NCBI GenBank assembly: GCA_964057225.1
Contig: OZ059894.1
Location: 14,972,476 to 15,036,475, forward strand
Origin: Auanema rhodensis
Taxonomy: Eukaryota > Nematoda > Chromadorea > Rhabditida > Rhabditidae
Reading direction: 5' to 3'
Length of the DNA stretch: 64,000 bases
The translations under genes and the position numbers were made by a program. Under the pieces are notes generated by a model, which saw only the letters and a program-made list of their open reading frames with translations, was not told the origin of the DNA and ran no database searches. Below, one piece after another: positions 1 through 12,762 of this stretch (position 1 is its first letter; each line of letters begins with the position of its first letter).

Positions 1-1513
1 TTTTTACAGAAAAAATAGGAAACACTTGATGTTATTGCTTGTTGCATTCTAATTACCGACTAGCCGATGCTGATGGACTGCCAGGGTGTTTGGTCGTCGG
101 TTGGCTATACGGATCAACGTTGGTTCATCAAGAATTCATACAAATGAAGTAGATTGTACATATGATAAATGAAGACTATGGATGATTTTACGTAATCATA
201 TCAGTATTAGTAAGCAAGTATTGAATTGCAGGAGATTATAGTATCTTGTAGTTTTTTGGATCATACGTTGTTAGAAATAGAAGATTTGGAAGCCATAATA
301 GGCTTATATAAGGCATACTACAACCGCAGTTTGATGAGTGGATTAGGGAAAAAATGGAGCCATGAAGTGACACATCTTTCAGCTGAATAGAAGATAGTAA
401 TGCTATGTTTAGGAGGAAGAATTGAGAGCGTCAAAGAAGGAGGATGAGGGGGAGGAGGAGGAGGGGGAGTAGAACGAGGACGAAAGATAGACTTGAATCA
501 AGAAAATTTCAAGAGTGCATGTTCCCTTTTTTTGGTCAACCTGCATATGATAGCTTGTTGCAACTTGAGACATCTGAATGGACAGGAATAAAGTTTCAAG
601 ACAGTGAAGCACAGGGGAAAAGAAGTGAAGAAAGCCAGATCGAGAATTGGGTTCATCAAAACGAAGTGAGAAAGGCATGGAATCACGACCTTAACAAACC
701 ATAGTGTGGGCACTTACTGAGATATGGAAAAGAGAAACAAAGCTTGAGAAAAATCAAAGTTTGACACAACTTAACTACTGTATACGTCAGAAATCAAAGT
801 CTGTCTTTAGGGATGAAAAAAGAAAAAAATCAAGTTAGGCCAGTAAAGACGAGTACATGTCTGTCACATGAGAACTGATAAACTTAATAGCTTATGATGT
901 AAGTTAAATAGATAATTGTATGACCTCTGACCCATGATCTTAACGGTCAAGATGTGGTAACAATATTCTTAAAGTCATTATTAAAGAAAAAAATGTAGAG
1001 AAAAACGAAGATGAACAGAAAATTTAATTCGAAAAAAACAAATTAAAGAAAAAAAATTATTTATTGCTTTATTTGATATTTTAAATAGAAGGAAGTGACA
1101 GGTCCATAAAATTAAAGAAAGTCAGTATTTCGTACAAAACAAAATATGAAACAAACTCTAAATGCAATGTGACTTGCTTGCAAAATAAGCTAACAAATAC
1201 TCTCTGCAATTGATCTCATGATGACGCTTTCATGCAGATATTACATAAGAATTATATCACAAAGCATTCATTAAAGGTTCAAAAAGTCTGAATATTAACA
1301 GTATCTTACATACATTTATATATTTTATATATAGGTACATATATGTATTCTGATTTTAATATAAAAAAAAGTTTTTTTTTAAAATCATGCGAAAAATCTG
1401 TTATGCCGCCTCCGTAACCTACAAAGGCACTTCTCGACTCATAATGCTATATATGTATAAGTAGATATAGATATATAAGTATTGCTGACGAAGAAAGCAA
1501 ATGGAGAAGGTAG

Positions 1514-1554
<41 letters not shown>

Positions 1555-4500
1555 AACGAAGTCTTGAAGACATCAAGTCATCGATGATGACTTATTCTTG
1601 ATGAACACCATTGAGTAGGTGAACGAGTAGTGTACTTGAAACAACGGAAAATATAATGAACATTAATGTAAATGACTGTTGATTATATTTAAAATTTTCA
1701 AATTTAAATAAAAATGAATTTAAGATTCTTCAACTATCAAAGATCTTCGAAAACATGTTAAATGAGTTCGATGATGTTGAAGAAATACTCGAAGACGAAA
1801 GACGTGTAAGATATGGAAAACGAGACGAAGAAGAAGAAACAGAAGAAGGAAATAAGAAGTAAGTTCTCACATATTACGGACGGCAGCTAACGATGATGAT
1901 GATGATATGTTCGAAATTTAGTAAAAATAATCCTAAAACTTAAGCTGAATGTATATTTGATATGCAAATTACGAGATTTGAGGTTCGATTAATATTATTT
2001 CATTTGAACTGAACTTCTTCGTAATATTGCAAATTTTTTTAGCAACAAAGGTTATTTCAGAAATATTTACCTATGCATAAAGCAACGTTATTATTTATTT
2101 ATGAAATTCTTCTATAAATGATTACGAAGAGTCAATCCGAATTAGGATGTTGAAGCTAATCATACTGAAAATATTAGTATGGGACGATGACGTCAGCTCA
2201 AGTTGCAAAAAAAAGCTTAAAAGAAGAAAGTGTATTTTCTCTTTTCTCTCATAAATAGAACAAGTTGTAAATTTTCTTATTTATTGTCATCAATCGAATT
2301 GATTGTTGTGACGAAAAAAAAGGATAACAACATTTTCCCATGCTCACATTCTTCCTTTCTCTAATTTTTTATTTTCAAAAAAAAAGTGTTGTTAACAAAA
2401 TATAACAATTAATTGTAAAAAGTAGAAATACTTCATCACAGATTAATTAGAAGAAAATGAAATTATTCTAAGGATATTGAAAGAAGATATGATTGATTAT
2501 GATAGAAATTTTGCATTAGCTATTATGAAAATTAAAGAAAAGATAGGTTCTCGAGAAAATATTCGAAAAATGTATGTACCTGTACCGACGACATCATCAA
2601 TAATCAAGATACGAGCTGTCTCTCATGATCATATAGAAAGGAAATATGTTGGGTTTAGTTAAAAATCAAGAAAGTGGAAAAGAAAATTAATTCCAAAGGA
2701 CTTCTGGACAGAAAATAAAAATCCTCGTCCAAACATCGACTACAGACATAATCAAACAGCAGGCAGAGAATGTGAGAGAGAAAAAAGAAACTAAGAGCAG
2801 CCGAGCCAGCTTGAAGTTAGGAGGTTTGGAAGACGTGAGAAGATAGAGAAATAGAAGGAGAAAGTTAAGAGAGAGACGGGAGAAATTGAGATGAAGAGAG
2901 TTTTTGAGAGAATAGAACTAAAAATATGTTCCTTAAGGCACTTTATCAACATAAATTCACATCACTATCAATGGCATAAAGTGCAATATGTTGATATGAT
3001 ATTCTTAAATTTTAAAATTTCTTCCAAATACCATCTTGATGAATAAGTTTATGAGAATATATTTTTCACTTTCTCTTAGAATGTGGAAGAGGAGAAGTAC
3101 AACAACGATATCTTTTGGTGCAAATGCTATGCTTTGTGACGTCATGCACGTGCTGATACCTGAAATGCAATCCGGTCAGCAAAGGAACATACATCAAATT
3201 CCTGTGAATTTTTTTTTGGCTTGTGTTGGTATTTCCTACGATAGATTTAGAATATTGCTAAAAATCCAAATAAGTCAACATCATTGTTTTCAGATAATTC
3301 CAGTTGCATTATTCATCTTTCTTGTAGATACTCATGCAAATTTCTCTAACTATATGGTCGAAAAATAGGTCCCAATGTGTGTTTTTAGGCTCCAACGTGA
3401 AAACATACGAGCTTCGTCATCTCCAGTGTATTTTTTTTCATCATGGTATATGAATGGTGAGCTGACAGATGAATTTTATGTGTTACGAGTGTTATCACGC
3501 AATCTAAACGTTGTTCGAGTCGCTCAAAAGAATGTTGTTTGTCAGTTGGCGTGTAACAAATAAACAAATAGCCTTCAGGCACAAATCTTATTTAACTAGT
3601 GGGCAAAAGTTGTAGTCGTAGTGTCCATCACAAATCTTGAAGAAACAAAAGATTTAGATAACCGAGTGATTAGTTATAGCTGAAGCCAAAAATTTGCGAC
3701 GAGAAATGAAGAGAAAGACACGGGGCATACGAGACCGGAACGGTGTAGTCGTCAGAATGATTGAGTGAGTGAAAGATGAATAGAAAATTGGGATGAGAGG
3801 TGAATTTGAGATGTGTTGGAATGAGATGAAGAAATGGAAATCCAACCGTTCCATGCGAAATTGCAGATCAAAATGATTCACGTGAATTATGTGAGTACCA
3901 CGTGGATCACGTAAATAAGCAAGATGCTATACACGTATATAGAAGAAATTACATTATTTTTCTTATTTTTTAAAACGAGGAAAGGTATGCGCTTGCTCAG
4001 ATTTATAGCAATCTTCACGGATTTTCATAGATTAAAATAATTTTTCATAGCAAGTTTCAGTATATGATGAAGATTAGAAAAATGACAGATTTCAACAATG
4101 ATGGTCTTCTTTTTGAAGCAGACATTAAATATTATTTATAGCAATATGCAATCGCTCAGCAGTATTAGATGGCAAATAGCAAACAGTATGATGCATCAGC
4201 ATAGCCTATCGTTGAAAACTAGCAAGATAATCTTTGAGAAAGCTTGATTTTCTACTGGATAATTAGTGGCAGTTCAAAATGTGGGAAAGCCTGTTCAAAA
4301 ACAGAAGTAATAAGCGGAAAACGTAGTACAATAGTCTTAGTTAGTTAGTTAGATTATAACATTATTATATCTTCAGTAAATATTCTATAAAACAGCCAAC
4401 ATGTACTAAAATAGAAAAGCACATGTGAAAATTAATGAGATGCTATATCCGACTACTGGCTTAGCTGCATCAATGCTGATATAAGAATCTCAGATGTAGA

Positions 4501-7500
4501 TGCCTGATGTGAGAATGTTAATGAGTATGTTCCAAAAATATGATATGTAATGACGACTTGGCAGTGAGTTTTCGAAAGAAAAAAAAAGAAGCAAATAATG
4601 TGAAAAATAGCCAAGATAATATTAGAATTCTATTGTGTGTTGATGGAACGGGTGGACAACACATGGTTTTGAACACATGGTTTATGCTTTTTTTTATTGA
4701 ATTTTCTAATTTCGTCCAACACTTGAGAAAGGTGTTGAACAACTACTTTATGGAACATGTTAATGATTATCTGATTGATATTGAGAAAGTAAGAGAAATT
4801 GAGAGAACGGAAAAAGAGAAAGAAGATATCTGAGAAGAGAGAAGAAACACTAAAAATTAAGACAAGAGAGAAAGGTAAAAATAAAAATTATGGAAGGAAA
4901 AAGAGAAAGAAAGAGAAAGAGAACGGTTAGCTGTAATGAACAGAATCATTCACGTTTACTACTATTCGATACGGTAATGCACAAAGGAATCAGAATAGAT
5001 GATGTAAGCGAGGGGGAGACAACCGGGTTGCAAGCGAATTGATGCAAAAAAAATATTTTTTTGAAAACAGAAAAAAAAAACCTATAGGAAAAGTGTAGCA
5101 AATAATTAATTAACGCATTAATGATTAAAGATTATCAGAGCAATATTCACAGCACTATCCGGGAACTGTATTATATAGTTATAAGTGCTGTCTATTGTCT
5201 ACAACTATTTCTAATATTTTCTCAAGCAACTATAATAAAAATAAATTGAAAGTAAATTATGTGTAGTAAAATTTACAAGTTCAAACTGATCAGAAATCTA
5301 TAATTCTACAGCCGGATGGGAAAGTTGGAACATAAGTAGTTAAAGGTTTGTTTTGCTTGCTGTTATTTATTTTTCATTTGAATGACAAAGAGTTCAGAAG
5401 AAATATTCGTTCAACTATATTCTTGATTGAATTTACGAATAATTATGAATACAAAAAAAAAGAGAAAAATAGGGGTTGGAAAGAGGAAATATGATGAAGT
5501 TTGACTCGTTTTGTATAAAATAGAATTATAAATAGAAAAACCTACAATTAACTAACATGAAAAGGAATAAGAAAATGATTACAAGTAATTTTGAGAAAAT
5601 TTATATAAACTCTAGCCCATGAAGAACATGATGACGTTTTATATCACGAACTATTAAAGCTGACACACCTTTTAAATAAATTTCATATCAACTAATTAAA
5701 ATTAATACCTTTAATGAACTAAAATGGTATTAAAACTAAAATTTTGTTTATATAAACTTGATTAAAGTGTGAGATTGGTTTCTTATCTAGAAATAAAAAT
5801 AATTTGAAGGAGAAGGTGAAAAAAATTTCAAAAGTACTACTAAGCTTATGGCAAACAAACTAAAATTGTCATGACTTAGAACAAAAGTGAAAATAAAGGT
5901 TGTACAAATGTTCTTCCTTCCTTCATAATTATAAATAAATGAAACAAGCTGTGTTATGAACTTTATGGCCAGAAAGAATGCAAAAAATTCATATTTTCTA
6001 TTTGCATTGCTTTAGTACTCTCTTTAAATCATTAACTCCCACCCTCTCTTTCTCTTTCTCTCCCCTCTTTTCTATCTTTAATATGGAACTTTCAAAATCA
6101 TCCTACCCACCCACTAAGTCATGATGGCAACTTAATCTAATATTGCTTGACGTATATTTCATAAAAAAAGTTGAAATACTTTTAACGACAAATTCAACGA
6201 AAAAAGATATATGTATTCTCAGAGATCTATGTAAAATTATTGAAAATCTTCCTCTTTTCAAGAAATGAGATAAGAAAACCTTACAATAGCTGGCTATTTT
6301 GGATTTTAAACATGCTCAATGATCAGCTTTGCCTCTAAAGAGTTAATCAAGTATCAGTTTTTAGTATTTATAGTTCTCGAATCTGTCAGGTTAGCTGATT
6401 AAACCATCTGAAGATCAGAGCTCAGTTAAAAAAAATCTTTTGGGAAATTGTATTTAACAATGAAAACAGGAAAGAGATATGCATGTTAAAGAGACGATTA
6501 ATTTGAAAAATAAATGTCAAACTAGTATCATAACTTCATTTCAACTTTGCCAAGAATATGATCTGTGATGCTGGCAACGATTACGACAGAAAACATTGTT
6601 GACTGGCTTTTTATAAGTTGGACATAGCATGAAACTGCAACTAAAGATATACATGAATCGGAGTAATACGTTTATGAAAGAGGAAGAATTTGGAGAGCTC
6701 GGCCAGGGGAGATATGTGTGAGGAATATCTGACGTCATCATGTTCTGCACATTCATATAAGCGCAGCCAATCCTTTATAATGAGAAACAACTAGTCTAAT
6801 TATAAGGAAATTAGTGTGAAGAAACTTCAAAAGAAGTGTAGAAAACATAAAACAAAAGCAAAATTTAATACAATCATTCTGGCGAATACGAAATGAGGAA
6901 ATAATGAACATTTTGGATGTATCTACATAACTATATATATATATATGGTTCAAATTGTTTATTAATAGTAATACAAAATAATAAAAATTCGTCAGTTTTC
7001 CTACGAACTTCATGTTTACAAATCCAATATCATACATCGAATCTTATGTTCAAATATGGATACATACAAATGAGTTCGTGGGTAAGGGAATGTACCCGAC
7101 TGTTGATGCTATACCGCTTGAACTTCATCCTACGATATTCTCTTGCACTCAGTTGCGTTCTCTCTCTAACTCGCTTTATATATTTCTCTTGCTATCTCTA
7201 TTTCACTATATGTTTCAGTTCAATTATCTCATGCTCAAAAGGTATCTAAACATTTTTTTTTGAAAAACTTTTTCTAAATTGTAGAGAGAAAAAGAAAAAT
7301 TGTGACTAATGAGCATTCAAAATATATAAAATCTTCTAAAATCGGGTAATGCCATGAGGCCGAAACACTGAAAGGACGCATCTGTTTCTGAAAAGGATGA
7401 GTAAAATGCTTCAAATATTTCCTTATATAGGGATTCAGTTGAAAGACATACGTGAATCTTCTTTCTTTCTCCAAAATATGAATAGTCAGTTCAAGATTAC

Positions 7501-9298
7501 GGTAAAGCATTGAAATAAAGGACACTAATATACTTCATACTAGACCATTTCGGTTGCAGTTCAGCTCAGACCAACTGTTGTTCCGGATTTGAACTGCCTC
7601 TTCTATTATTCTCTGATTAAATAAAAATGTAAATGGACAAATAAGAGCTGGAAAAGGACAAAACCGAAAATATGGAATTATAAAACAGAAACTGAGAAGA
7701 TTTGCAGGATAATCCGATTTTCAATTGTTCATACAATAATATGTACAAACTAATTTTATGTTTTTTGAAAATCGCAAGTGAATATTATATAATTGGAAGC
7801 ATATTACGGGGGAGTAACAAGACATCATGGCTTTGTTTCGTTTTTGGCTATTATAATATTTTATTCTGAACAAGAAAAAAAAACGAAGATATTTACGTCG
7901 TATAAATATAGAAATTCTTTGTACCATGAATGTCATTTATATTTATTTATATAATTAAAACTGAAGCATCATTTTTTTCTTTTTCATATTAACTTAATCA
8001 TTTATTTAGAAATTATAATTTGATGATGCTATTAGACGAACTGTCGATTTTCTATTCGTCAACTGGATTCTTCCATTACTACATAGAATATTTCTACCAA
8101 TGCCAATCTTTTGGAAGTAATTTTTCAAATGCTCTTCAAATATTTTTATGTCATTTCCGGTTAAACGTTTTTTTCAGCCTTAAGCTTTGCATTAACGCTT
8201 TAATTCCCTTTTATTTTTTGAAAAAAAAATTTTTGTTGACAGTTATCAAAATCTATAAATATATTTAACTGCTTTATTATTTGAGGATATCGAACTTTCG
8301 TGTCACTTAGCTACATTGCTACTAGCATTTATAATGAAAAATTTAATGTCAACTACCACATTTCTTGAATTTCTTTGATTAAATATTGTATTATCAATGG
8401 TTAATTTAAATACTAAAAAGGATCAAGTTACTGAATGTGAGTATAAAATAAATTTTCGAAATATTTAAAAGCTTAAATTGGTAGTAAGAAAAATAAATTT
8501 CGTACAATTATTTCATTTTCTGTAATATTCACAGATATGATTAGATTTGTTCAAAAAGAATTTTTTTAATTGTATGTTGAATATTCTGAATTTTATTTTT
8601 CAAAGAAATTTTTAATCTTAGCAAATATGTTTATATAGAAACCAACCGTAATTATTACTATTACAACTACTGTTTAATATTCAAAAGATAAGTATATACA
8701 TTAAAAAATTTCTGATAAAAATTAAACAGAAAGACGAAGCAAAAATAAGCAAAAAGAACCTATTTCTGTTCAGATTAATTAATGAAACGATATTATTACT
8801 AGTATAACGTTCTTAATATTTTTATCTGTATCAGCTTATTAGCATATAAAACGAGTTCAATTTGTAATCTTAAAATATGCAAATTTTGTAATCAATTCAT
8901 TTTGAGTTAGCCTGCCATGCAGAACGGTCGCTTTTTAATTTATTTACTCGTTCAATATATCTAAAAAAATTGTTTCAGGCTTAAAAGCTCGAATCAATAT
9001 GGTGAAGTAGATAATGATTTAGATCAAATGGGATAGAATTAGAAATGTAGGTTCAAATGTATTTTTTTAAATTACCAATACATTCATGTTGCAATTCAAA
9101 CAGAAAATTGCAGATTTTTAGACATTTATGGCAAATTAAATTACGGCTTCATTTTGGCTTACGGTACACATTCGTACGTAAAGTATATTCTGCGAACTTT
9201 GCCATTAGCTCCGATCGAAACCGCAAAGCTTCTTAATAAACGTATTTATTTTAATGTTTTATATGTTTTTATAAGTTAAAATTATGTAATTTTCAGTC
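1..9298. other. Gene-poor AT-rich stretch
   Basis: I see no convincing coding exon in these 9.3 kb. The open frames present are short, lack family resemblance and show no exon-intron chain. The first ~6 kb of the plus strand is purine-rich, with many GAAGA/GAGAAA runs. There is a (GAT)n tract at about 1513-1551. The stretch may hold 5' regulatory sequence or a distant 5' exon of the gene starting at 9299, because that ATG follows a splice acceptor, but nothing here proves it. Confidence 0.6.
1513..1551. repeat. (GAT)n trinucleotide microsatellite
   Basis: An uninterrupted run of about twelve GAT/ATG units. It is not inside a recognisable gene. Confidence 0.9.
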
Positions 9299-10525
9299 AT
9301 GACGTCGACTGATTGTATTGGAACAGAAACATTATCAAAAGAACCAATATCCGTTGACCATATTTGTAATGTGAATGTAAATAAATTAATTTCGGATGTT
9401 CAACATCTTGTCGTCCAGCTCAAAGAAAGTAATGAGGTAAGCTAATTATCGATTTGTAATCATTGTAAATGAATTTTAAACCTAGTTTGCCAGCACTATC
9501 AATGCAGCTACTACTGTGCGGGATATTGTTCGACAAACTAATGAGGGTCACATGCTATTGGTAGATTTGTCATTATCAGTTTCCTACATTTCATTTTTTA
9601 TTATAGAAAAGGCTTGATTCTTCTTCTGGATACAATTTCGAGTCAGTGGATATGGAGTCAAGGCCAAACTGCACTTATCACGTATACTTTTAATTTATTT
9701 CTACTTCAGAAAGATAGCATTTCAGTTACGAGAGTTGGATGCAGAAAATCGTCATTTGAGGAGCTTGTATGAGGACGGTCAATTAACTCTTCTGTTAGTG
9801 ATGCAACAGCATCGTAAAGCTATTCTTCGCTTTTCCAAGAGTGATAGAGAACGGACATCTAGTAAAGCAACTAAAGAAATGTATGAAAAATTGGCAGATC
9901 AAGAAGTACGTTCTTTTGTGCTTTAAATTAATTTTCTTCTTTTCTAGACAAAAATGGCTTATAATAAATTTGCTGATGTTGCTGTGGGTATTAATGAAAT
10001 AATGAAAAGTGAAGAAAACAGACGAAAACTAGCTCAAGAGGTAGGGCTTATACTATTTCGACTATATGCATGAATAACACAAATTTTATTTTAAGGAGAT
10101 CGAAGATTTGATGATTAAAAACACTATACTTCGAGAATTACTTAATTCGGAAGATCCTCGTAATATCGACATTGATGCTTTGATAGATAAAATGGAGAAC
10201 AAGTACGTTATGTTTCATTTTACTTTATTATCTGATATGGCTACTTATTCGGGCATATATTAATTATTAATTTTAGTTTTTAAAAAAGTTTCTTTTTCTA
10301 TTTTTGGATTTTTTTCTCATAACTTCGTAATTTGAAAGTGTACTCTTCAGAACCCCTGTCCCCACTCCTAATACATCAGTTGTGTATGTGGGTCCTGTAC
10401 AAAAAGATGAAAAAGATGAAAAAGTAGAAGATGAAGAGATAGTAGAAGACCCTGATCATAACAAAAGTCAGCCGACATCTTCTACTACACCTGCTGAGTC
10501 ATCGGAATTCGTGCCATCGTTTTAA
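9299..10525 (+). CDS. SIKE/FGFR1OP2-family coiled-coil protein (probable STRIPAK component)
   Basis: Six or so exons with short introns can be chained from the ATG at 9299 to TAA at 10525. The central exon (about 9729-9906) encodes RELDAENRHLRSLYEDG and LLLVMQQHRKAI. These correspond to the IRELQQENKELR...LIMSKYREQM block of human FGFR1OP2/SIKE1. The next exons encode a helical segment ending IEDLMIKNTILRELL, matching the C-terminal heptad region of the family. The tail is Glu/Lys-rich and Ser/Thr-rich, ends at ESSEFVPSF and is nematode-specific in appearance. Family members are coiled-coil adaptors of the STRIPAK phosphatase-kinase complex; that role here is inferred from similarity. The ATG lies two bases after TTTTCAG, so it follows either an SL trans-splice site or an intron. 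The exon at about 9606-9680 has the weakest boundaries. Confidence 0.75.
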
Positions 10526-10806
10526 ACATATCAATTTATATAATTACTTGCATGTACAAATGATTTATTACTTTCACTTATTATCCTTATAGTATTTCTC
10601 CTAGATTACGTGTGTGTAATTAATGATTTAAAAATATTTTCGATCTCTCTAGCATGTTTAAACTTTATTCAGATATTATGATTACAATAAATGGAAATTA
10701 ACGTACTGTTTCATAGAACACTCTTTATCCTTTTTTTGGGATTCATACGAGAGTTGTTTCCTTGAGATCTGTCAAGAGCAATGGTTTGATACTTCTCATT
10801 ATAATT
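10526..10806. other. Short convergent intergenic region
   Basis: The 3' ends of the plus-strand SIKE-family gene and the minus-strand receptor gene face each other across about 280 bp. An AATAAA-type signal for the plus-strand gene is visible near 10686 (ACAATAAATGG). I see nothing else. Confidence 0.6.
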
Positions 10807-12398
10807 TTACATAAGATCCAAGGGTAACGATGTAGTTTTTTGTGACTTCCATGAGCTTCTTCTCTTCTTATTATGACAAGCCAGCCAGCGTGTTCTTATA
10901 AGATTGCGGAAGTGTTCCGAAGTTAAAAAAAACAATACGAAGTTCAAAACCTGAATAATCGAGGTTTTATATGAAAAACTTTCTATAAAACTAACCTTTC
11001 CCATAATCGCTAATGTATTTGAGATAGCTTTTGCTGATGAAAATCTCAAATTAGTCTAAAATGATAGAATAAAGACTGAAGTTCACAATTTAACTTACTG
11101 GATCACTGACAAAGTTTTGTATTATATATAATATAGCACTTGGTACATTGAATACCACAAAACAAGTAATTATAGCACTAACTACTATGGTAACCTTAAG
11201 AAATCATCTTCAGTTCATTCAATCTCATTGAAGTTTTACCTTTCTTTCAACTTGGGCTCTGTTTCTCACTAAAGCTTGCTGATGAGTTTGCGAATCATCA
11301 AGTGCGGACCAGTTTCTAAAGAAACAGTATTTAGTTAAAAGAAGATTAATTTTTTTCTAAGAAAAGCAATTTTTTATTTTTGAGGAAGAAACCTGTTATT
11401 TGTCCGTAGAGCTTGAACCAAATGCCAATTAGAGCAAGTGCATATGACAAGAGGACCGTAGACTACTAACACTGTGTTGACGTACTGAAAAAAAATTTTT
11501 TTTTATAAAAGTGAACGTAGATCATACCGTAAGAATTTGAATAATATGCATATGTGTTCTAGGTATAACATGATAAACTATAAAGAAATTATAAATTAAA
11601 ATGAAAGAATAGAATTAATTCTTACGAGAAAGTATAAAAGCTAGAATCCATATAACAGCAAGAGATAGTAAAAATCTCAGGGAAACATGTCGATTTGAGG
11701 ATCTGAAAGGGCTTCGAATAACTTGAACCCTTTCTAATGTTGCATACGTCATTAACCTAAATATTAAAAGTTATAAAATATATTTATTATCAATAATACC
11801 ATATAGATGTTGTACTGAACCAATTGAGCATGAAATTGAAATGAGATCTATGTTGACGCGTCCATTCATTATTTCGAAGGATCCCCTGAATTATAATATT
11901 AATTGGCATCAACTTTCATGTATTTTTCTTGATTTTTAATAAAATTTTTAAAACAAATATAGATTTTAAGTTTCTTTTTTGCATGGGAAAAGATACAGAA
12001 GAATGGGAACTTACCGTAAAAAAGAGAACAACATATGACTGAAGTAATAAAAATGTTAAGTCTGATAAAGCCATAGCAGCAAAAATCTAAAAAAAAAAAA
12101 AAACAATTTCTAATTATACAATTAGTTGATTTCACTTACTATATTAGTTTTTGACCTCATAGCTTTATTTAATAACACAATCAAGTTTAAAATATTTCCA
12201 CCAGCACCAAATAGTATTTGAGGAATTAATACCCATGTTGATAAAATATACATTAACTATAGAATTGAAATATAAGATAATGTTGTTGTAAGAAATGGAA
12301 GAACAAACCTTATGATCGGCAGTAACAGTAGCCAAAGTCATATTCAACACAGAAACTGTAGTAGCTTCTACCATGTCTAAAGATTTGAAAGCTGACAT
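10807..12398 (-). CDS. Rhodopsin-class GPCR, peptide-receptor-like
   Basis: About eleven short exons read on the minus strand from ATG 12398 to the stop at 10807-10809, giving roughly 340 residues. Hydrophobic segments occur in the expected order. TM1 contains the hallmark GGNILNLIVL (GN...L). TM2 has MALSDLTFLLL (the LxxxD motif). After TM3 the reading is LERVQVIRSPFRSS, so ERV stands in the DRY position. TM6 reads VVSAIITCFVVFNVPSAIL. TM7 reads NTLAIMGKVLNFVLFFL followed by TSEHFRNLI, so NPxxY is replaced by a GKxLNF-type motif as in several nematode FMRFamide-type receptors. The N-terminus carries two possible N-glycosylation sites and no obvious signal peptide. The ligand cannot be read from sequence. 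The family call is firm and the subfamily is inference. Confidence 0.75.
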
Positions 12399-12720
12399 AG
12401 CATATAAAGTATATTACAAGACTTATAGAAGAGGTTATCACAATTAAAATTCAAGAATATTTAGAATAAGAAGTTTATGATTTATAAGAATAATCAGTAT
12501 AAACTAATTAAATGGCAATTAAATTGTTGTTTGGTGATGTACTTTACTGAATTCATCAACTACTTCAAAGAAAATGCCAGGGTGAATAAGTAAATGAGAG
12601 GAAAGCAGCCAACAACATCAATTGATAAAGAGTCTGTATGTATGTGTGTCTGTGCATATGTATGTTAGAGAGAAAGAAAGAGAGAGAGAAGTGAAGGCTT
12701 ACAAAGAAAAACAGAGAGAA

Positions 12721-12728
<8 letters not shown>

Positions 12729-12759
<31 letters not shown>
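12729..12759. repeat. (GA)n microsatellite
   Basis: About fifteen perfect GA units, flanked by degenerate GA-rich sequence from about 12660. Confidence 0.9.

Positions 12760-12762
<3 letters not shown>

Noticed and set aside
409-713. Overlapping open frames on both strands near 0.4-0.7 kb
   Set aside because: Purine-rich low-complexity sequence gives open frames in several phases. There is no domain, splice chain or codon signal.
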